A DNA stretch of 64,000 nucleotides from Lonsdalea britannica (GCF_002111595.1 NZ_LUTN01000002.1:186001-250000), one strand, 5' to 3'. Positions 32,558 through 42,731 are shown, counted from the stretch's first letter. Numbers and translations are program-made. The notes: generated from the letters alone by a model not told the origin.

Positions 32558-33400
32558 TTACAGACCCAGAAGACCAATCCAGTAACCAAAAATGCCGATC
32601 GCGAAGAAGCCCATGATCAGCCAAAGTGCGTTTACCTTGCGGCGAAGCAGCCACATACAGCCGAAAGTCAGCAGCAGTGGCACCAGACCCGGCATCAGTT
32701 GGTCGAGAATGGATTGCACGGTCGTGACCGTGGTCTGTCCATCCTGACCGGTCACACGCGACACCACCATGGGAATGTTAACGTGCGTCCACTTGTTAAC
32801 CAATGCGCCCATGACAAACAGGCCGAGGATGGACGCCCCTTCCGTCATTTTTTGCAGAAGACCTCCGCCCATATCGCTGACGATATCCGCGCCTTTTTTG
32901 TAACCGTAAGCGACGCCGTAATAACGCACCAGCAGACGCACCAGATTAAAGAGCACGAAGAACAAGACCGGGCCGAGCAGGCTACCCGTCATGGCAATCC
33001 CAGCACCGAGTGCGGCGAATACCGGACGGGCGGTTCCCCAAAAGATAGGATCCCCGACGCCGGCTAATGGCCCCATCAGCCCCACTTTAAGTCCGTTGAT
33101 AGCGCCGTCGTCGATGGGGGCGCCATTGGCCCGCTGTTCTTCCATCGCCATGGTGACGCCCAGTATCGGGGCGGCGGCGAAGGGGTGGGTATTGAAGAAC
33201 TCCAGATGGCGCTTGATGGCCTGTTTGCGTTCATCCGAATTTTCCGGGTATAAGCGCCGAATCACCGGCACCATCGAGAAACAGAAGCCGAGCGCTTGCA
33301 TACGCTCGAAGTTCCACGATCCCTGAAACAGGTTAGAGCGAATAAACACGCCTCGCACGTCGCTGGCAGTGAGTTTTTTTACTTCGGTTGAATCAGTCAT
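32558..33400 (-). CDS. manZ: Mannose PTS component IID
   Basis: ManZ (280 residues) is one of the two membrane subunits of the mannose/glucose/glucosamine phosphotransferase. The family blocks RSNLFQGSWNFERMQ, GPLAGVGDPIFWGT and the C-terminal hydrophobic anchor are intact. It starts 13 bases after the manY stop behind a GGAG site. With ManY it forms the channel also used by phage lambda DNA and some bacteriocins in E. coli. Confidence 0.96.
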   Translation of the reverse strand: MTDSTEVKKLTASDVRGVFIRSNLFQGSWNFERMQALGFCFSMVPVIRRLYPENSDERKQAIKRHLEFFNTHPFAAAPILGVTMAMEEQRANGAPIDDGAINGLKVGLMGPLAGVGDPIFWGTARPVFAALGAGIAMTGSLLGPVLFFVLFNLVRLLVRYYGVAYGYKKGADIVSDMGGGLLQKMTEGASILGLFVMGALVNKWTHVNIPMVVSRVTGQDGQTTVTTVQSILDQLMPGLVPLLLTFGCMWLLRRKVNALWLIMGFFAIGIFGYWIGLLGL

Positions 33401-33413
33401 GATGTCACTCCGG

Positions 33414-34214
33414 TTAATCCAGTTCGTTGTCGAGATCGTTATTGCCTTGGGCGGGAGCCGCTGCGCCTTGAACCTTGTTGTATTTCGGACTGAGCTGGAT
33501 ATACAGCATGGCCATCACGACGCCAATCACACCCAGGGCCACCAGGTTGAAGTTAGTGAAGGCCGCGGTGACGAAGCCGAGGTAAAAGAACGGCATCAGA
33601 TAGCCGGCGCGCATCATGTTGATGACCATCGCGTAACCGACCACAACAATCATGCCGCCCGCGATATTGAGGCCGTTAGTGACGACGTCCGGTATGGAGG
33701 ACAGCAGGGTGTGAACCACTTCGGTTCCGACGGAAATCGCGACGAGTACGGCCGGAATGGCAATACGCATGGCCTGCAACAACAGAGCGGAGATATGGAG
33801 CCAACTGATGGCCGACAGGTTGCCGCGCTCGGCTGCGCTGTCCGCCGCATGCTGGAAAGCCACGGTGATGGTCCGGACAATAATCGTCAGCACCTGACCC
33901 GCCGCTGCCAGCGGAATAGCCAGCGCGATCCCGGCGCCGACGCTCTGTCCGCCAGCTATAACCAGAATGGTGGAAATGATGGAAGCCAGGGCGGCATCGG
34001 GGGCCACGGCGGCCCCGATATTCATCCAGCCCAAGGCAATCATTTCCAATGTTCCGCCGATAATAATACCGGTCTTAATATCTCCGAGAACAAAACCAAT
34101 TAAGGTACAGGCCACTAAAGGACGATGAAACTGGAACTCATCAAGAATGGAACCCATTCCTGATATACAAGCTACGATAAATATCAGCACAATTTGAAGC
34201 GTGGTGATCTCCAT
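33414..34214 (-). CDS. manY: Mannose PTS component IIC
   Basis: ManY (266 residues) is the polytopic substrate channel of the mannose PTS. The start MEITTLQIVLIFIVACISGMGS and the GTLEMIALGWMNIGAAVAPD block are typical. An AGGAG site lies before the ATG. It is 66 bases after manX, and the C-terminal 25 residues are hydrophilic. Confidence 0.96.
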   Translation of the reverse strand: MEITTLQIVLIFIVACISGMGSILDEFQFHRPLVACTLIGFVLGDIKTGIIIGGTLEMIALGWMNIGAAVAPDAALASIISTILVIAGGQSVGAGIALAIPLAAAGQVLTIIVRTITVAFQHAADSAAERGNLSAISWLHISALLLQAMRIAIPAVLVAISVGTEVVHTLLSSIPDVVTNGLNIAGGMIVVVGYAMVINMMRAGYLMPFFYLGFVTAAFTNFNLVALGVIGVVMAMLYIQLSPKYNKVQGAAAPAQGNNDLDNELD

Positions 34215-34280
34215 TGTACTTCTCCTGTATGAATAGCGTTCTAAGTGTTTAAATGGTTACGCATCACTATATTTGGTGTA

Positions 34281-35235
34281 TTAACGAGTCGCCTTGTTAA
34301 TTAAATCCATCATATTGATCTTGCTGTCGCTTGAAACTTTACGGACCTCAAGTTCAATGCCGCGCGCAGCCAGCTTGCGGAATGCCTCAATATCTTTTTC
34401 GTCTATGGATACGGCGTTATTGACCTGTATTTTTCCTTGTCGGTAGGCCATGCCGCCAATATTGACTGACGGCAACTCCACACCGGCTTCAACCAGCGTC
34501 TCGACATCGGTCGGATTGGTGAATAGCAGCATGACGCGGTCGCCCGCATATTTGGGATTGTTGTAGACACGAATCGCTTTCGCGACATCCACCACATGCG
34601 CGCTGACTCCGGGCGGAGCCACCTGCGTCAGCAGCGTTTTGCGCACATTGTCGGCCGCCACTTCATTGCTGACAACGATGATGCGGTTGACGTTGGTTTC
34701 TTTCGTCCAGCGGGTGGCGACCTGGCCATGAATCAACCGGTCATCGATACGCGCCAAACCGATTTTCATGTGGCCGCCGGAGCCAGGGGTGGCCATGGGG
34801 GCGGCGGAGGCTTCGCCGCGGGTTTGGCAGGAGCGGCATCCGCCGTTTTCAGCGCTTTGACGCCCGCGCGACCCGCTTCGAGGGCGATGGCGACCAAATC
34901 GGCAAAGCGCGGATCATCGTCACGCGCCATAAACGTTTCAACCAGCATGGGGATGTTGGTCCCGGTGACCACCTCATGGTTTTGTTTATCCATGACCAGG
35001 CGGCTCGCCGCGTTGAAAGGCTGCCTCCCCAGGTATCAACCAGGAAGAGAACGCCCTGATCCGTATCCAGCTCGCCGAGCTTGGTCTCGTATTTTTCCAA
35101 CAGTGTTTCTGCATTTTCGCCGGGAACAAAATCAATCCAACCGACGTTGTCCTGTTTTCCCAGGATCATTTCAGCCGTATTGAGTAAGGGCCCGGCAGTG
35201 GCACCGTGAGTGCATAAGATAATTGCGATACTCAC
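34281..35235 (-). pseudogene. manX: Mannose PTS component IIAB, interrupted by two frameshifts
   Basis: ManX carries IIA (His in CTHGATAG) and IIB (His in DDRLIHGQVATRW), which pass phosphate from HPr to the sugar. It starts at GTG 35235 behind GAGGAGG. Break 1, codon 72 (near 35020/35021): WGGS then nonsense; one added base restores WGGSPFNAASRLVMDKQ. Break 2, codon 146 in the Pro-rich interdomain linker (run of five G on the plus strand, 34797-34801): one added base joins KPPPP to the IIB domain. With both restored the product is about 318 residues (E. coli 323). The second break leaves an ATG at 34754 and 34796 that could give IIB alone. Confidence 0.92.
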
Positions 35236-35656
35236 TTGCTACCTCCTCGTTAAACACCCTTCATTATCAGGTGTGCTGTGTACAGAGATGACGGGATACG
35301 CCTAAGTGAATGGTTTCCCATTTTGTTGACAAAAGTGCACAAAAGGCTTTTCCGAGTCTGTGTTATCAAGAAAGCGAATTCCGTCTGGGACGAGCTATGA
35401 AACGATTCAAGCTGTTCGGAAATGTCTCAGTCAGCCGCGACTTATTTTATGTTGCGAAAAAATAAATAGTGTGATGACGATCTCCAATCATTCGGGGCGG
35501 AAAGTAATCAGTTATATGAATAGTTAAAAGTGTGGTCTTGTTATCAATATTGGCGAAGAAAGTGCGACTATAGAAAAACTTTGTTAAAACCAGAAACAAC
35601 CTGCTAGAGTTAACTTTCTTTCAATTAAAGAGGAGTTACAGGCGGACGCCTTTCCT
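35236..35656. other. Divergent promoter region between manX and yoaE
   Basis: About 420 bases carry the promoters for manXYZ (minus) and yoaE (plus). On the minus strand TTTTGTGCACTTTTGTCAAC near 35327-35347 resembles half of a CRP site, as expected for a sugar PTS, but the match is poor. A 22-codon frame at 35397-35465 (starting MKRFKLFGN, with a GGGACGAG site) is noted but not called. Confidence 0.35.
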
Positions 35657-35830
35657 ATGGACTGTCATCGACGATTCATTTCTATTACACCGGCTGCGGC
35701 GGGTGATTGGTACTTCTTAACCGGCCCTTCCGGCCCACATCAGCCTCAAGCCGATCGTGCACACATCTCAACCTTATTCAAAAACGCCGTGACATTAATG
35801 TCATTAGTTCGTTCATTTTTCGGAGTCTGA
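35657..35830 (+). CDS. yoaL: Upstream ORF coupled to yoaE (yoaL-like)
   Basis: A 57-residue frame starts [20 protein letters not shown] and ends RSFFGV, one base before the yoaE ATG (TGA-C-ATG). It contains the yoaE ribosome site GGAG, so translation of the two is probably coupled. E. coli K-12 has an annotated small ORF, yoaL, in the same place; the match in detail is from position and general look, not checked by alignment. An AGAGGAG site at 35629-35635 is 21 bases before this ATG, so the true start may be upstream (the frame is open from 35588) or altered by a missing base. Confidence 0.55.
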   Translation: MDCHRRFISITPAAAGDWYFLTGPSGPHQPQADRAHISTLFKNAVTLMSLVRSFFGV

Positions 35831-35831
35831 C

Positions 35832-37391
35832 ATGGAATTTTTGCTAGATCCTTCAATCTGGGCAGGCTTATTGACGTTGGTGGTACTCGAAATTGTTCTG
35901 GGCATCGACAACCTGGTGTTTATCGCGATTCTGGCGGATAAGCTCCCGCCGAAACAGCGTGACAAGGCCCGTATCATCGGCCTGTCGCTCGCACTGTTGA
36001 TGCGTCTGGGACTACTTTCGTTGATTTCCTGGATGGTGACGCTGACGCGTCCCCTGTTCCACGTCGGTGAATTCAGCTTTGCCGGTCGCGACCTGATTCT
36101 GCTTGCCGGGGGGATATTCCTTCTCTTTAAGGCGACGATGGAGCTGCATGAGCGGTTAGAAAACCGTCCGCACGATCCTAACGCCAGCCGCGAGCATGCC
36201 AATTTCTGGGCCGTTGTCATTCAGATCGTGATTCTCGATGCGGTGTTCTCTCTGGATGCGGTAATCACCGCCGTCGGGATGGTTAACCACCTGGGTATCA
36301 TGATGACCGCGGTGATCATCGCCATGGGCGTGATGTTGCTGGCTTCCAAACCGCTGACGCGCTTCGTGAATGAACACCCCACGGTCGTGGTGCTCTGTCT
36401 GAGCTTCCTGCTGATGATCGGGCTTAGCCTGGTGGCCGAAGGTTTTGGTTTCCATATTCCTAAGGGATACCTCTACGCGGCGATCGGTTTCTCCATCGTC
36501 ATCGAACTGTTTAATCAGATTGCGCGTCATAACTTCGCTAAGCACCAGTCTCATCGCCCCATGCGTGAGCGTACCGCCGAAGCGATTTTGCGTCTGATGG
36601 GCGCACGCGCCAAACACAACGAACAGGATGATGAAGAACAGCCTCAGGCGCGTATCGAAGAGACATTCGCCGAGGAAGAGCGCTATATGATCAGCGGTGT
36701 CCTGACGCTGGCATCGCGTTCACTGCGCAGCGTCATGACGCCGCGGACGGAAATTTCCTGGGTGGATAGCGAACGCTCCACGGAAGAGATCCGCATTCAG
36801 CTGCTGGATACGCCGCATAGCTTGTTCCCGGTCTGCCGTGGTGAGCTGGACGAGCTGGTGGGCGTCGTGCGTGCGAAAGATCTGCTGGTGGCGCTGGAAG
36901 AGGGTCAGGATGTGGAAACCTTCGCCGCCGTGACGTCGCCTATCGTGGTGCCGGAAACGTTGGATGTCATCAATCTGCTGCCGGTCCTGCGACGCGCGAA
37001 AGGCAGTCTGGTGATGGTGACCAACGAATTTGGCGTCGTACAGGGTCTGGTGACGCCGTTGGACGTGCTGGAAGCGATCGCCGGTGAATTCCCTGACGAG
37101 GATGAAACGCCGGAGATTGTCGCCGACGCCACTGGCTGGCTGGTGAAGGGCGGAACCGATCTGCACTCGCTGCAGCAGGCGCTGGACATGCAGGATCTGG
37201 TGGACCCGAAAGAGGATTACACCTCGCTCGCCGGATTGCTGCTGGCTCACAGCAATGAGTTCCCGCATGTTGGAGAGGTGCTGGAGTTCAGCCACCTGAG
37301 ATTTACCATCATGGCGGCCAGCGAATACCGTATCGAACTGGTGCGTATTGAACGCGTCGTTGACCAACAGGATCAAGACGAAGAGGCGTAA
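35832..37391 (+). CDS. yoaE: TerC/CBS-domain membrane protein YoaE
   Basis: The 519-residue protein (E. coli 518) has a TerC-type domain with seven hydrophobic segments (about 1-235, with [20 protein letters not shown] and [15 protein letters not shown]), then two CBS motifs (about 290-410) and a CorC/HlyC domain (about 425-505). TerC proteins are linked to manganese export and metalation of secreted proteins; a role for YoaE in Mn balance is plausible, with mntP 4 kb away, but not shown. A hairpin follows at 37407-37430. Confidence 0.92.
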   Translation: MEFLLDPSIWAGLLTLVVLEIVLGIDNLVFIAILADKLPPKQRDKARIIGLSLALLMRLGLLSLISWMVTLTRPLFHVGEFSFAGRDLILLAGGIFLLFKATMELHERLENRPHDPNASREHANFWAVVIQIVILDAVFSLDAVITAVGMVNHLGIMMTAVIIAMGVMLLASKPLTRFVNEHPTVVVLCLSFLLMIGLSLVAEGFGFHIPKGYLYAAIGFSIVIELFNQIARHNFAKHQSHRPMRERTAEAILRLMGARAKHNEQDDEEQPQARIEETFAEEERYMISGVLTLASRSLRSVMTPRTEISWVDSERSTEEIRIQLLDTPHSLFPVCRGELDELVGVVRAKDLLVALEEGQDVETFAAVTSPIVVPETLDVINLLPVLRRAKGSLVMVTNEFGVVQGLVTPLDVLEAIAGEFPDEDETPEIVADATGWLVKGGTDLHSLQQALDMQDLVDPKEDYTSLAGLLLAHSNEFPHVGEVLEFSHLRFTIMAASEYRIELVRIERVVDQQDQDEEA

Positions 37392-37406
37392 CTCGCTTCG
37401 CTATCG

Positions 37407-37430
37407 GCTGTGCGCATCCGCGCACAGCCT
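37407..37430. terminator. Hairpin between yoaE and sdaA
   Basis: GGCTGTGCGC-ATCC-GCGCACAGCC is a perfect 10-pair stem between two convergent genes. It is followed by TTCT only, so termination may be partial. Confidence 0.6.
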
Positions 37431-37447
37431 TCTACATTCGGCGCCGT

Positions 37448-38809
37448 TTAATCACATTGGACTTTGATTGCCAATCCGCCGCGCGACGTCTCCCGATATT
37501 TCGCATTCATATCCTTACCGGTTTCATACATCGTTTCGATCACTTTATCTAACGACACGCGAGGCTCGGACGTGCGCCGCATGGCCATGCGCGATGCGTT
37601 GATCGCTTTGACGGCCGCAACAGCATTGCGCTCAATACAGGGCACCTGTACCTGACCGGCGACCGGATCGCAGGTCAGCCCCAGATTGTGCTCCATGCCA
37701 ATCTCAGCGGCGACGCAGACCTGTTCAGGACTGCCGCCCAGCAGTTCGGTCAGACCGGCCGCAGCCATCGAGCATGCCACCCCGACTTCGCCCTGACAGC
37801 CGACCTCAGCGCCCGAAATGGAGGCATTCATTTTGTACAAAATCCCGATTGCGCCTGTTGTCATGAAATAGGGCAAGAACACCTGCGGACCGACGGGCTC
37901 AATGAAGCGATCGTAGTACGCCAGTACGGCAGGTACGATGCCGCAGGCCCCGTTGGTCGGCGCCGTGACGACGCGACCGCCCGCCGCATTTTCTTCATTG
38001 ACGGCCAAAGCGAACATATTGACCCAATCTACGACGGACATAGGATCTTGCGTCAGGGCGGTGGATGACATGAGCATACGTCGCAGCGCGGCCGCACGCC
38101 GGGGAACGCGTAGCGGGCCGGGCAGCAGTCCTTCAGTATTAAGACCGCGGTCGATGCACTGGCTCATGGCGCGCCAGACATTCGCAAAATAGTCATCGAT
38201 CTCGGCCTGAGGCCGAATCGCGCGCTCGTTGCGTAACATCAGTGCGGAGATGGACAGACCGTTAGCCTTACACAATGCGAGCAGCTGCTGCGCTGAATCG
38301 TAAGGATAGGGCACCTCAACGGGGGCGATGACCGGTTGACCAAAGTGAGCTTCGTCAACGATAAATCCGCCGCCGATAGAGTAGTAGGTTTGACGGTAAA
38401 TCAACGTATTGCCCGCGTATGCGCTCAGCGTCATGCCATTTTCATGCAGCGGCAGATTGTCCCAATGGAACGTCAGATCTTCCGTCTGGGAAAACGTCAC
38501 GTCATGCTGCCCGTTCAGCGGCAAACGCTGGTGGAGGGCGACATCCTGAATGAACGTGGGAATGGCATCGATATCAACGGTATCTGGCTGATTGCCAGCG
38601 AGCCCCAGAATGATCGCAATATCCGTATGGTGGCCTTTGCCGGTCAACGCCAGCGAGCCATAAATGTCTACCTTTACGCTATCCGTGTTGGCGAGAAGGC
38701 CGACCTGCTCCAGTTCATCGACGAACTGTTTACCGGCCTTCATCGGTCCAATAGTGTGAGAACTGGACGGCCCGATGCCGATTTTGTACATGTCGAAAAC
38801 GCTTATCAC
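37448..38809 (-). CDS. sdaA: L-serine deaminase (iron-sulfur)
   Basis: SdaA converts L-serine to pyruvate and ammonia with a [4Fe-4S] cluster. From GTG 38809 (site AAAGGAG) it has 453 residues (E. coli 454) and starts with ISVFDMYKIGIGPSSSHTIG. The cluster Cys lie in GACGIVPAV, GCQGEVGVACSMAAAG and LTCDPVAGQVQVPC. Starting at 38908 would add 33 residues absent from the family. It is transcribed alone. The gap 38810-39191 shows no gene. Confidence 0.95.
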   Translation of the reverse strand: MISVFDMYKIGIGPSSSHTIGPMKAGKQFVDELEQVGLLANTDSVKVDIYGSLALTGKGHHTDIAIILGLAGNQPDTVDIDAIPTFIQDVALHQRLPLNGQHDVTFSQTEDLTFHWDNLPLHENGMTLSAYAGNTLIYRQTYYSIGGGFIVDEAHFGQPVIAPVEVPYPYDSAQQLLALCKANGLSISALMLRNERAIRPQAEIDDYFANVWRAMSQCIDRGLNTEGLLPGPLRVPRRAAALRRMLMSSTALTQDPMSVVDWVNMFALAVNEENAAGGRVVTAPTNGACGIVPAVLAYYDRFIEPVGPQVFLPYFMTTGAIGILYKMNASISGAEVGCQGEVGVACSMAAAGLTELLGGSPEQVCVAAEIGMEHNLGLTCDPVAGQVQVPCIERNAVAAVKAINASRMAMRRTSEPRVSLDKVIETMYETGKDMNAKYRETSRGGLAIKVQCD

Positions 38810-39191
38810 GCACCACTCCTTTAAACGTCCGTCGAATGCCTTTATTAGGCGGCTAAATATGGGCGCTATTGTAGTGGTAATCCCCAGTTGGAAAGCGTCT
38901 TTTCGCATGAAATAAACTTATTTAATGCAGGCGTGAAGCCCACAAAAATCTAATGCTAAAGAGGGGAAACGGCAAGGTGTACAGCGGTTATGCGAGTCGT
39001 CCGGATTAAAAGCCGTCATTACGTGAAGTGGGGCTAAATCGAGACGGCACAGGGTGGTGTCGAACGTGTTTCCGATGACACGCCCGAGGTCGGTAGAACG
39101 GTAAACACGCCTTGCTGACGACGTGCGCACCGCGCTTGGGCGCTATCGAAAGGGGCGAATACCGGGAGAGATCAAAGTCGTGCGTTGGCGT

Positions 39192-39806
39192 TCAAAGCGC
39201 CTCGACCTGCAACGCGAGCTGGCGAATAATTGTCGCGGTCAGTCCCCACACCCACTGCTGCTGATAGCTGCGTAGATAAACGCGATGTCGGCGGTGTTCG
39301 CGCTCGATCTCCAGCCCATGATAGCGGTGTAAGGCAAAGGCTTCCCGTAGCGGCATCTCGAAGAGGGCGGCCACCTCGTCCGCCTGCGCCGTGAACGTCA
39401 TGTCGGGGGGCAGCAGGCCCACCACCGGGGTGACTTGAAAGCCGCTGACGCTGTCTTGCGAGGGCAGCGTGCCGAGCACCTGAACGCGGGACGTCGGGAT
39501 TGCCACCTCTTCATACGCTTCCCGCAGCGCAGTGGCGATCAGGGAAGGATCTTCCAGGTCGGCCGCGCCGCCGGGAAAGGCGACCTGACCCGCGTGTGTG
39601 CGGAGGTTCGCGGCACGTCGGGTCAACAGCAATGTGGGTTCGTAACGGCGAATAATCGGCACCAGTACGGCAGCCTGTCGCTGATAGCGGCTGGGCGGCG
39701 TCGCTTCCGGCGTTTGCAACTGAAAACGGGTGATGAACTGCGCCAAATCGAATGGCGGATCGGCCTCAGCGGTCATCGCAGGGTTTTGCAGGATCGTGTC
39801 TGTCAC
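39192..39806 (-). CDS. nudL: CoA pyrophosphatase NudL
   Basis: The 204-residue Nudix hydrolase (formerly YeaB) has the NuCoA signature region ahead of an extended Nudix box GGAADLEDPSLIATALREAY followed by EEVAI. It is predicted to split CoA and its derivatives to phosphopantetheine and ADP. GTG 39806 is chosen because GAGGAG lies 5 bases before it; the upstream ATG at 39833 overlaps the pabB stop and has no site of its own. pabB-nudL is a conserved pair. Confidence 0.9.
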   Translation of the reverse strand: MTDTILQNPAMTAEADPPFDLAQFITRFQLQTPEATPPSRYQRQAAVLVPIIRRYEPTLLLTRRAANLRTHAGQVAFPGGAADLEDPSLIATALREAYEEVAIPTSRVQVLGTLPSQDSVSGFQVTPVVGLLPPDMTFTAQADEVAALFEMPLREAFALHRYHGLEIEREHRRHRVYLRSYQQQWVWGLTATIIRQLALQVEAL

Positions 39807-39829
39807 GTCAGCTCCTCGCCACATCGCCA

Positions 39830-41194
39830 TCAAGCATGGGACAACAGTAAAGGCAGAATACGTCCGACCTTATCGAACGTTTCCTGATATTCCGCCTGCT
39901 CCTGACTGTCGGCGACAATCCCGCCGCCGGCCCAGCAGTAAATGGAACCTCGGTCGGTGACGAGCGTGCGGATGGTAATATTGGTATCCATGGTGCCGCA
40001 GAGGCTCAGATAGCCGACGCTGCCGCAATAAGCCGTCCTGCGCTGCGGCTCCAGCTCTTCGATGATCTCCATCGCCCGGACTTTCGGCGCGCCGGTGATA
40101 GAGCCGCCGGGGAAACAAGCCCGCAACAGGTCGGTCGCATGCAGCTCTGCGGGCAGTTCCGCTTCAATGGTGCTGACCAGATGATGCACAGCCGGAAAAG
40201 CTTCGACCACAAACAGCTCCGGCACACGGACGCTGCCGGGGGAGGCCACGCGGCCGATATCGTTGCGCAGCAGATCGACGATCATGAGATTTTCCGCGCG
40301 ATCTTTGGTGGAGGCCGCCAGACGTTCCGCTTGTCTGGCGTCGTCGTCGGCGTCAGGCTGGCGGGGCAGCGTGCCTTTGATGGGGCGAGTCTGAATATGA
40401 TGGTCGTTCAACCATAAGAAACGCTCGGGCGACACGCTGATGACCGCGTTGTGCGGGAGTCGGATAAAGGCCGAAAAGGGCGCGCGATTGCTGGCGGAAA
40501 GACGCAGGAACGCCTGCCACTCGCTGCCTTCATAACGGGCCTGAAAGCGTTGCGCCAGATTGACCTGATAGCAGTCGCCGGCGTGCAGATAATCCTGAAT
40601 CTGACGAAACTTGGCGCCGTACTCTTCCCGCGACATGCTGGCCTGCCATGCGGAAGTCAGCGTGAAGGCGTCGTTAGGCGCGTCCTGTTGCGCTTTGAGC
40701 CAGGCGAGTCGTGGCGTCGGGTCGCCGTATGTGATTAGCGTGAGCCTGCGCTGATGATGGTCGGCGATCAGCGCCCAGTCATACAAACCGACGGCCATAT
40801 CGGGGATATCGATATCCTGTGCGGCCCGCGTCGGCAGGCGTTCCACTCGACGGCCCAGATCGTAGCCAAACAGTCCCAATGCGCCGCCCTGAAACGGCAG
40901 ATCCGGCGTCGGGGTTGCGGTCAGACCTAATCGTTTCAACTGGTCTTGCAGCAGTTCGAACGGGTCGGCCGGTGAGGTCTGAACGTTGCCGCCTTCGGCT
41001 ATCTCCGTGGTGTCGCCGCGGGTCTGTAACGTGACGCGCGGATCGGCGACCAGGATATCGAACCGGTTATGCGTATGTTCAGCGGTGCCGGAGTGCAACA
41101 GCATCGCCCAGGGCAGCTCGGAGAGCGGGGCGAACTGGGTCAACAAAGCGTCCGGTTGGTAAGGCAGAGCATGGTAGACTAACGACATTGGCAT
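39830..41194 (-). CDS. pabB: Aminodeoxychorismate synthase component I
   Basis: PabB makes 4-amino-4-deoxychorismate from chorismate for folate synthesis, with PabA supplying ammonia. The 454 residues (E. coli 453) include the diagnostic PIKGT (271-275), whose Lys marks PabB rather than anthranilate synthase (PIAGT). DLLRNDIGRV, SITGAPKVRAMEII and YCGSVGY are typical chorismate-binding blocks. The gene is divergent from yoaH. Met3 is an alternative start. Confidence 0.96.
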   Translation of the reverse strand: MPMSLVYHALPYQPDALLTQFAPLSELPWAMLLHSGTAEHTHNRFDILVADPRVTLQTRGDTTEIAEGGNVQTSPADPFELLQDQLKRLGLTATPTPDLPFQGGALGLFGYDLGRRVERLPTRAAQDIDIPDMAVGLYDWALIADHHQRRLTLITYGDPTPRLAWLKAQQDAPNDAFTLTSAWQASMSREEYGAKFRQIQDYLHAGDCYQVNLAQRFQARYEGSEWQAFLRLSASNRAPFSAFIRLPHNAVISVSPERFLWLNDHHIQTRPIKGTLPRQPDADDDARQAERLAASTKDRAENLMIVDLLRNDIGRVASPGSVRVPELFVVEAFPAVHHLVSTIEAELPAELHATDLLRACFPGGSITGAPKVRAMEIIEELEPQRRTAYCGSVGYLSLCGTMDTNITIRTLVTDRGSIYCWAGGGIVADSQEQAEYQETFDKVGRILPLLLSHA

Positions 41195-41344
41195 ATAGAT
41201 TTTCGGGCGATCTCATACGGGTAGTGACCGGAAGTATACCGGTCGCGTGGACACGAAGGCATCACAAAATGCAAGCGTACCACACTCGTGAGACGTGCGA
41301 CGTCAATGATGCCGGGACGATCCCGCCAGATTCAGGAGAGAAAA

Positions 41345-41542
41345 ATGTTTGCAGGTATTCCGTCGCTCACGCATGAACAGCAGCAGCAAGCCGTCGAAGA
41401 AATCCACCGCTTGATTTCGGAAGGAATGAGCAGCGGCGAAGCCATTGCCCGTGTGGCGGAGGCGCTACGTCAGGGACATCAGGGAGAGCGTATCGTCGCG
41501 CGCTTCGAAGATGACGAAGAGGATGCCGGGCAGCAAGAGTAA
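41345..41542 (+). CDS. yoaH: YoaH (UPF0181) small protein
   Basis: The 65-residue protein begins [20 protein letters not shown] and ends in an acidic run, as in E. coli YoaH (59 residues). ATG 41345 follows AGGAGAG. Function unknown. It is divergent from pabB, the conserved order. Confidence 0.92.
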   Translation: MFAGIPSLTHEQQQQAVEEIHRLISEGMSSGEAIARVAEALRQGHQGERIVARFEDDEEDAGQQE

Positions 41543-41717
41543 CTGATGCTCGACGCGGTCCAGACGCGGCGGATCATCGTCTGGCAACGATGTGATGTGT
41601 TGTCAGGCGGTGGCCTCAGGCGTCCGGCGCGTTGTCTCCCCATCGGTTCGACGCGTCGACGAGGAGACACTTAGGGCCTGTGAGTCCTTTATTCTATGAT
41701 GAGGGTAAGTGACGCGG

Positions 41718-42731
41718 TTACCCCTGGAGATAAAGCGGACAGCGCTCGATGATGTTCGGCCTGATACCGAGAACGCCCTCGCCACGAAGGCGATAAACAC
41801 TGCCTTCCGTCAGGTTAATTAAGCTGATGACTTTATGCGTCTGGCTGGGTAATCGCTGTGTCAGCATGGACTTCTTCTCTTTTTGTTCATAGATGCAGCT
41901 GATACGGTCGTTGATGGCCATAAACGGCGGTGCGGAAGTTAAACGCACCGGTTGGTGTACGGACGAATCGTTTTGATGCCAGCACATGATCAGCGAGCGA
42001 TATTCACAGGTAAAAAAGAACGCTCTGTAGCGGACTTCATCCTCTCCTTTCCTTGCACTCCATGACATGTCTTGTACGTGATTCACATTGCCTTCCAGCA
42101 GGAGATCGCTGCCTTTTGCCTGACGACGCCACTGTTCATCGAGTTGTTTGACGATAAAATGGGAAGTGTTAGTAGGGGGTGACGTAAAAAAACGTCTGTC
42201 CCGGGTCTTCGCTTGAGCGAGATATTTCAACGACAATCTGCTTACCGGATGATAAAAAGCGAACAGGTTGCTCAGACTGACTGACGCTCCTATCCCCGCG
42301 AATATACCGACCAACGCTGCGATCGTGGCAAGGGCGGGGGAAGAATGAAAAAAAACGTACAACGCGATGACGGCCAGCAACGTTATCGCTAATGACACAC
42401 TGCTTTGAATCAGCATCGGCCCCACTTTTTGAGACGCGCTTTCAGGTTCGAGTATCAAACCGTTGTCATCGGCAATCCAATGTATCCAGTAGCTTCCATC
42501 CCATAATCGATGGGCGCAAATGTACCAGTTTCCCTGAGGGGATAGGCGTTCAAATTGTTCGGGGTTGCTGTAGTTAGCTTTGTGGGTATAAAACGTATGG
42601 CCTTGGTGAGTGAGGCGCAAATAATATCCGCTGGAGCCTGCGTTGGGTGTGAAGGGTGTGCTGGGAATCGTAAAGGTATAAACATGGCTCAAAATCAAAA
42701 TCCCTGATTTATCGTTATCGAACGTCGCCAT
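41718..42731 (-). CDS. Unrecognised protein with two central membrane segments
   Basis: I do not recognise this 337-residue protein. It has a soluble N-terminal part (about 1-105) rich in aromatic residues (YYLRLTHQGHTFYTHK, WYICAHRLWDGSYWIHW), two adjacent hydrophobic segments (about 108-132 and 135-158), then a soluble C-terminal part with several His, Trp and Cys (HNDSS-like, CWHQNDSSVH). No signal peptide is evident. It sits on the minus strand between yoaH and yoaA, where E. coli has yoaB. The start has no clear ribosome site. Its wording and slightly different base use suggest a lineage-specific insertion. Confidence 0.65.
   Translation of the reverse strand: MATFDNDKSGILILSHVYTFTIPSTPFTPNAGSSGYYLRLTHQGHTFYTHKANYSNPEQFERLSPQGNWYICAHRLWDGSYWIHWIADDNGLILEPESASQKVGPMLIQSSVSLAITLLAVIALYVFFHSSPALATIAALVGIFAGIGASVSLSNLFAFYHPVSRLSLKYLAQAKTRDRRFFTSPPTNTSHFIVKQLDEQWRRQAKGSDLLLEGNVNHVQDMSWSARKGEDEVRYRAFFFTCEYRSLIMCWHQNDSSVHQPVRLTSAPPFMAINDRISCIYEQKEKKSMLTQRLPSQTHKVISLINLTEGSVYRLRGEGVLGIRPNIIERCPLYLQG

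Noticed and set aside
35327-35347. CRP site for manXYZ
   Set aside because: Only part of the consensus is present; mentioned, not called.
35397-35465. 22-codon small ORF in the manX-yoaE region
   Set aside because: Has a weak ribosome site but no conservation evidence.
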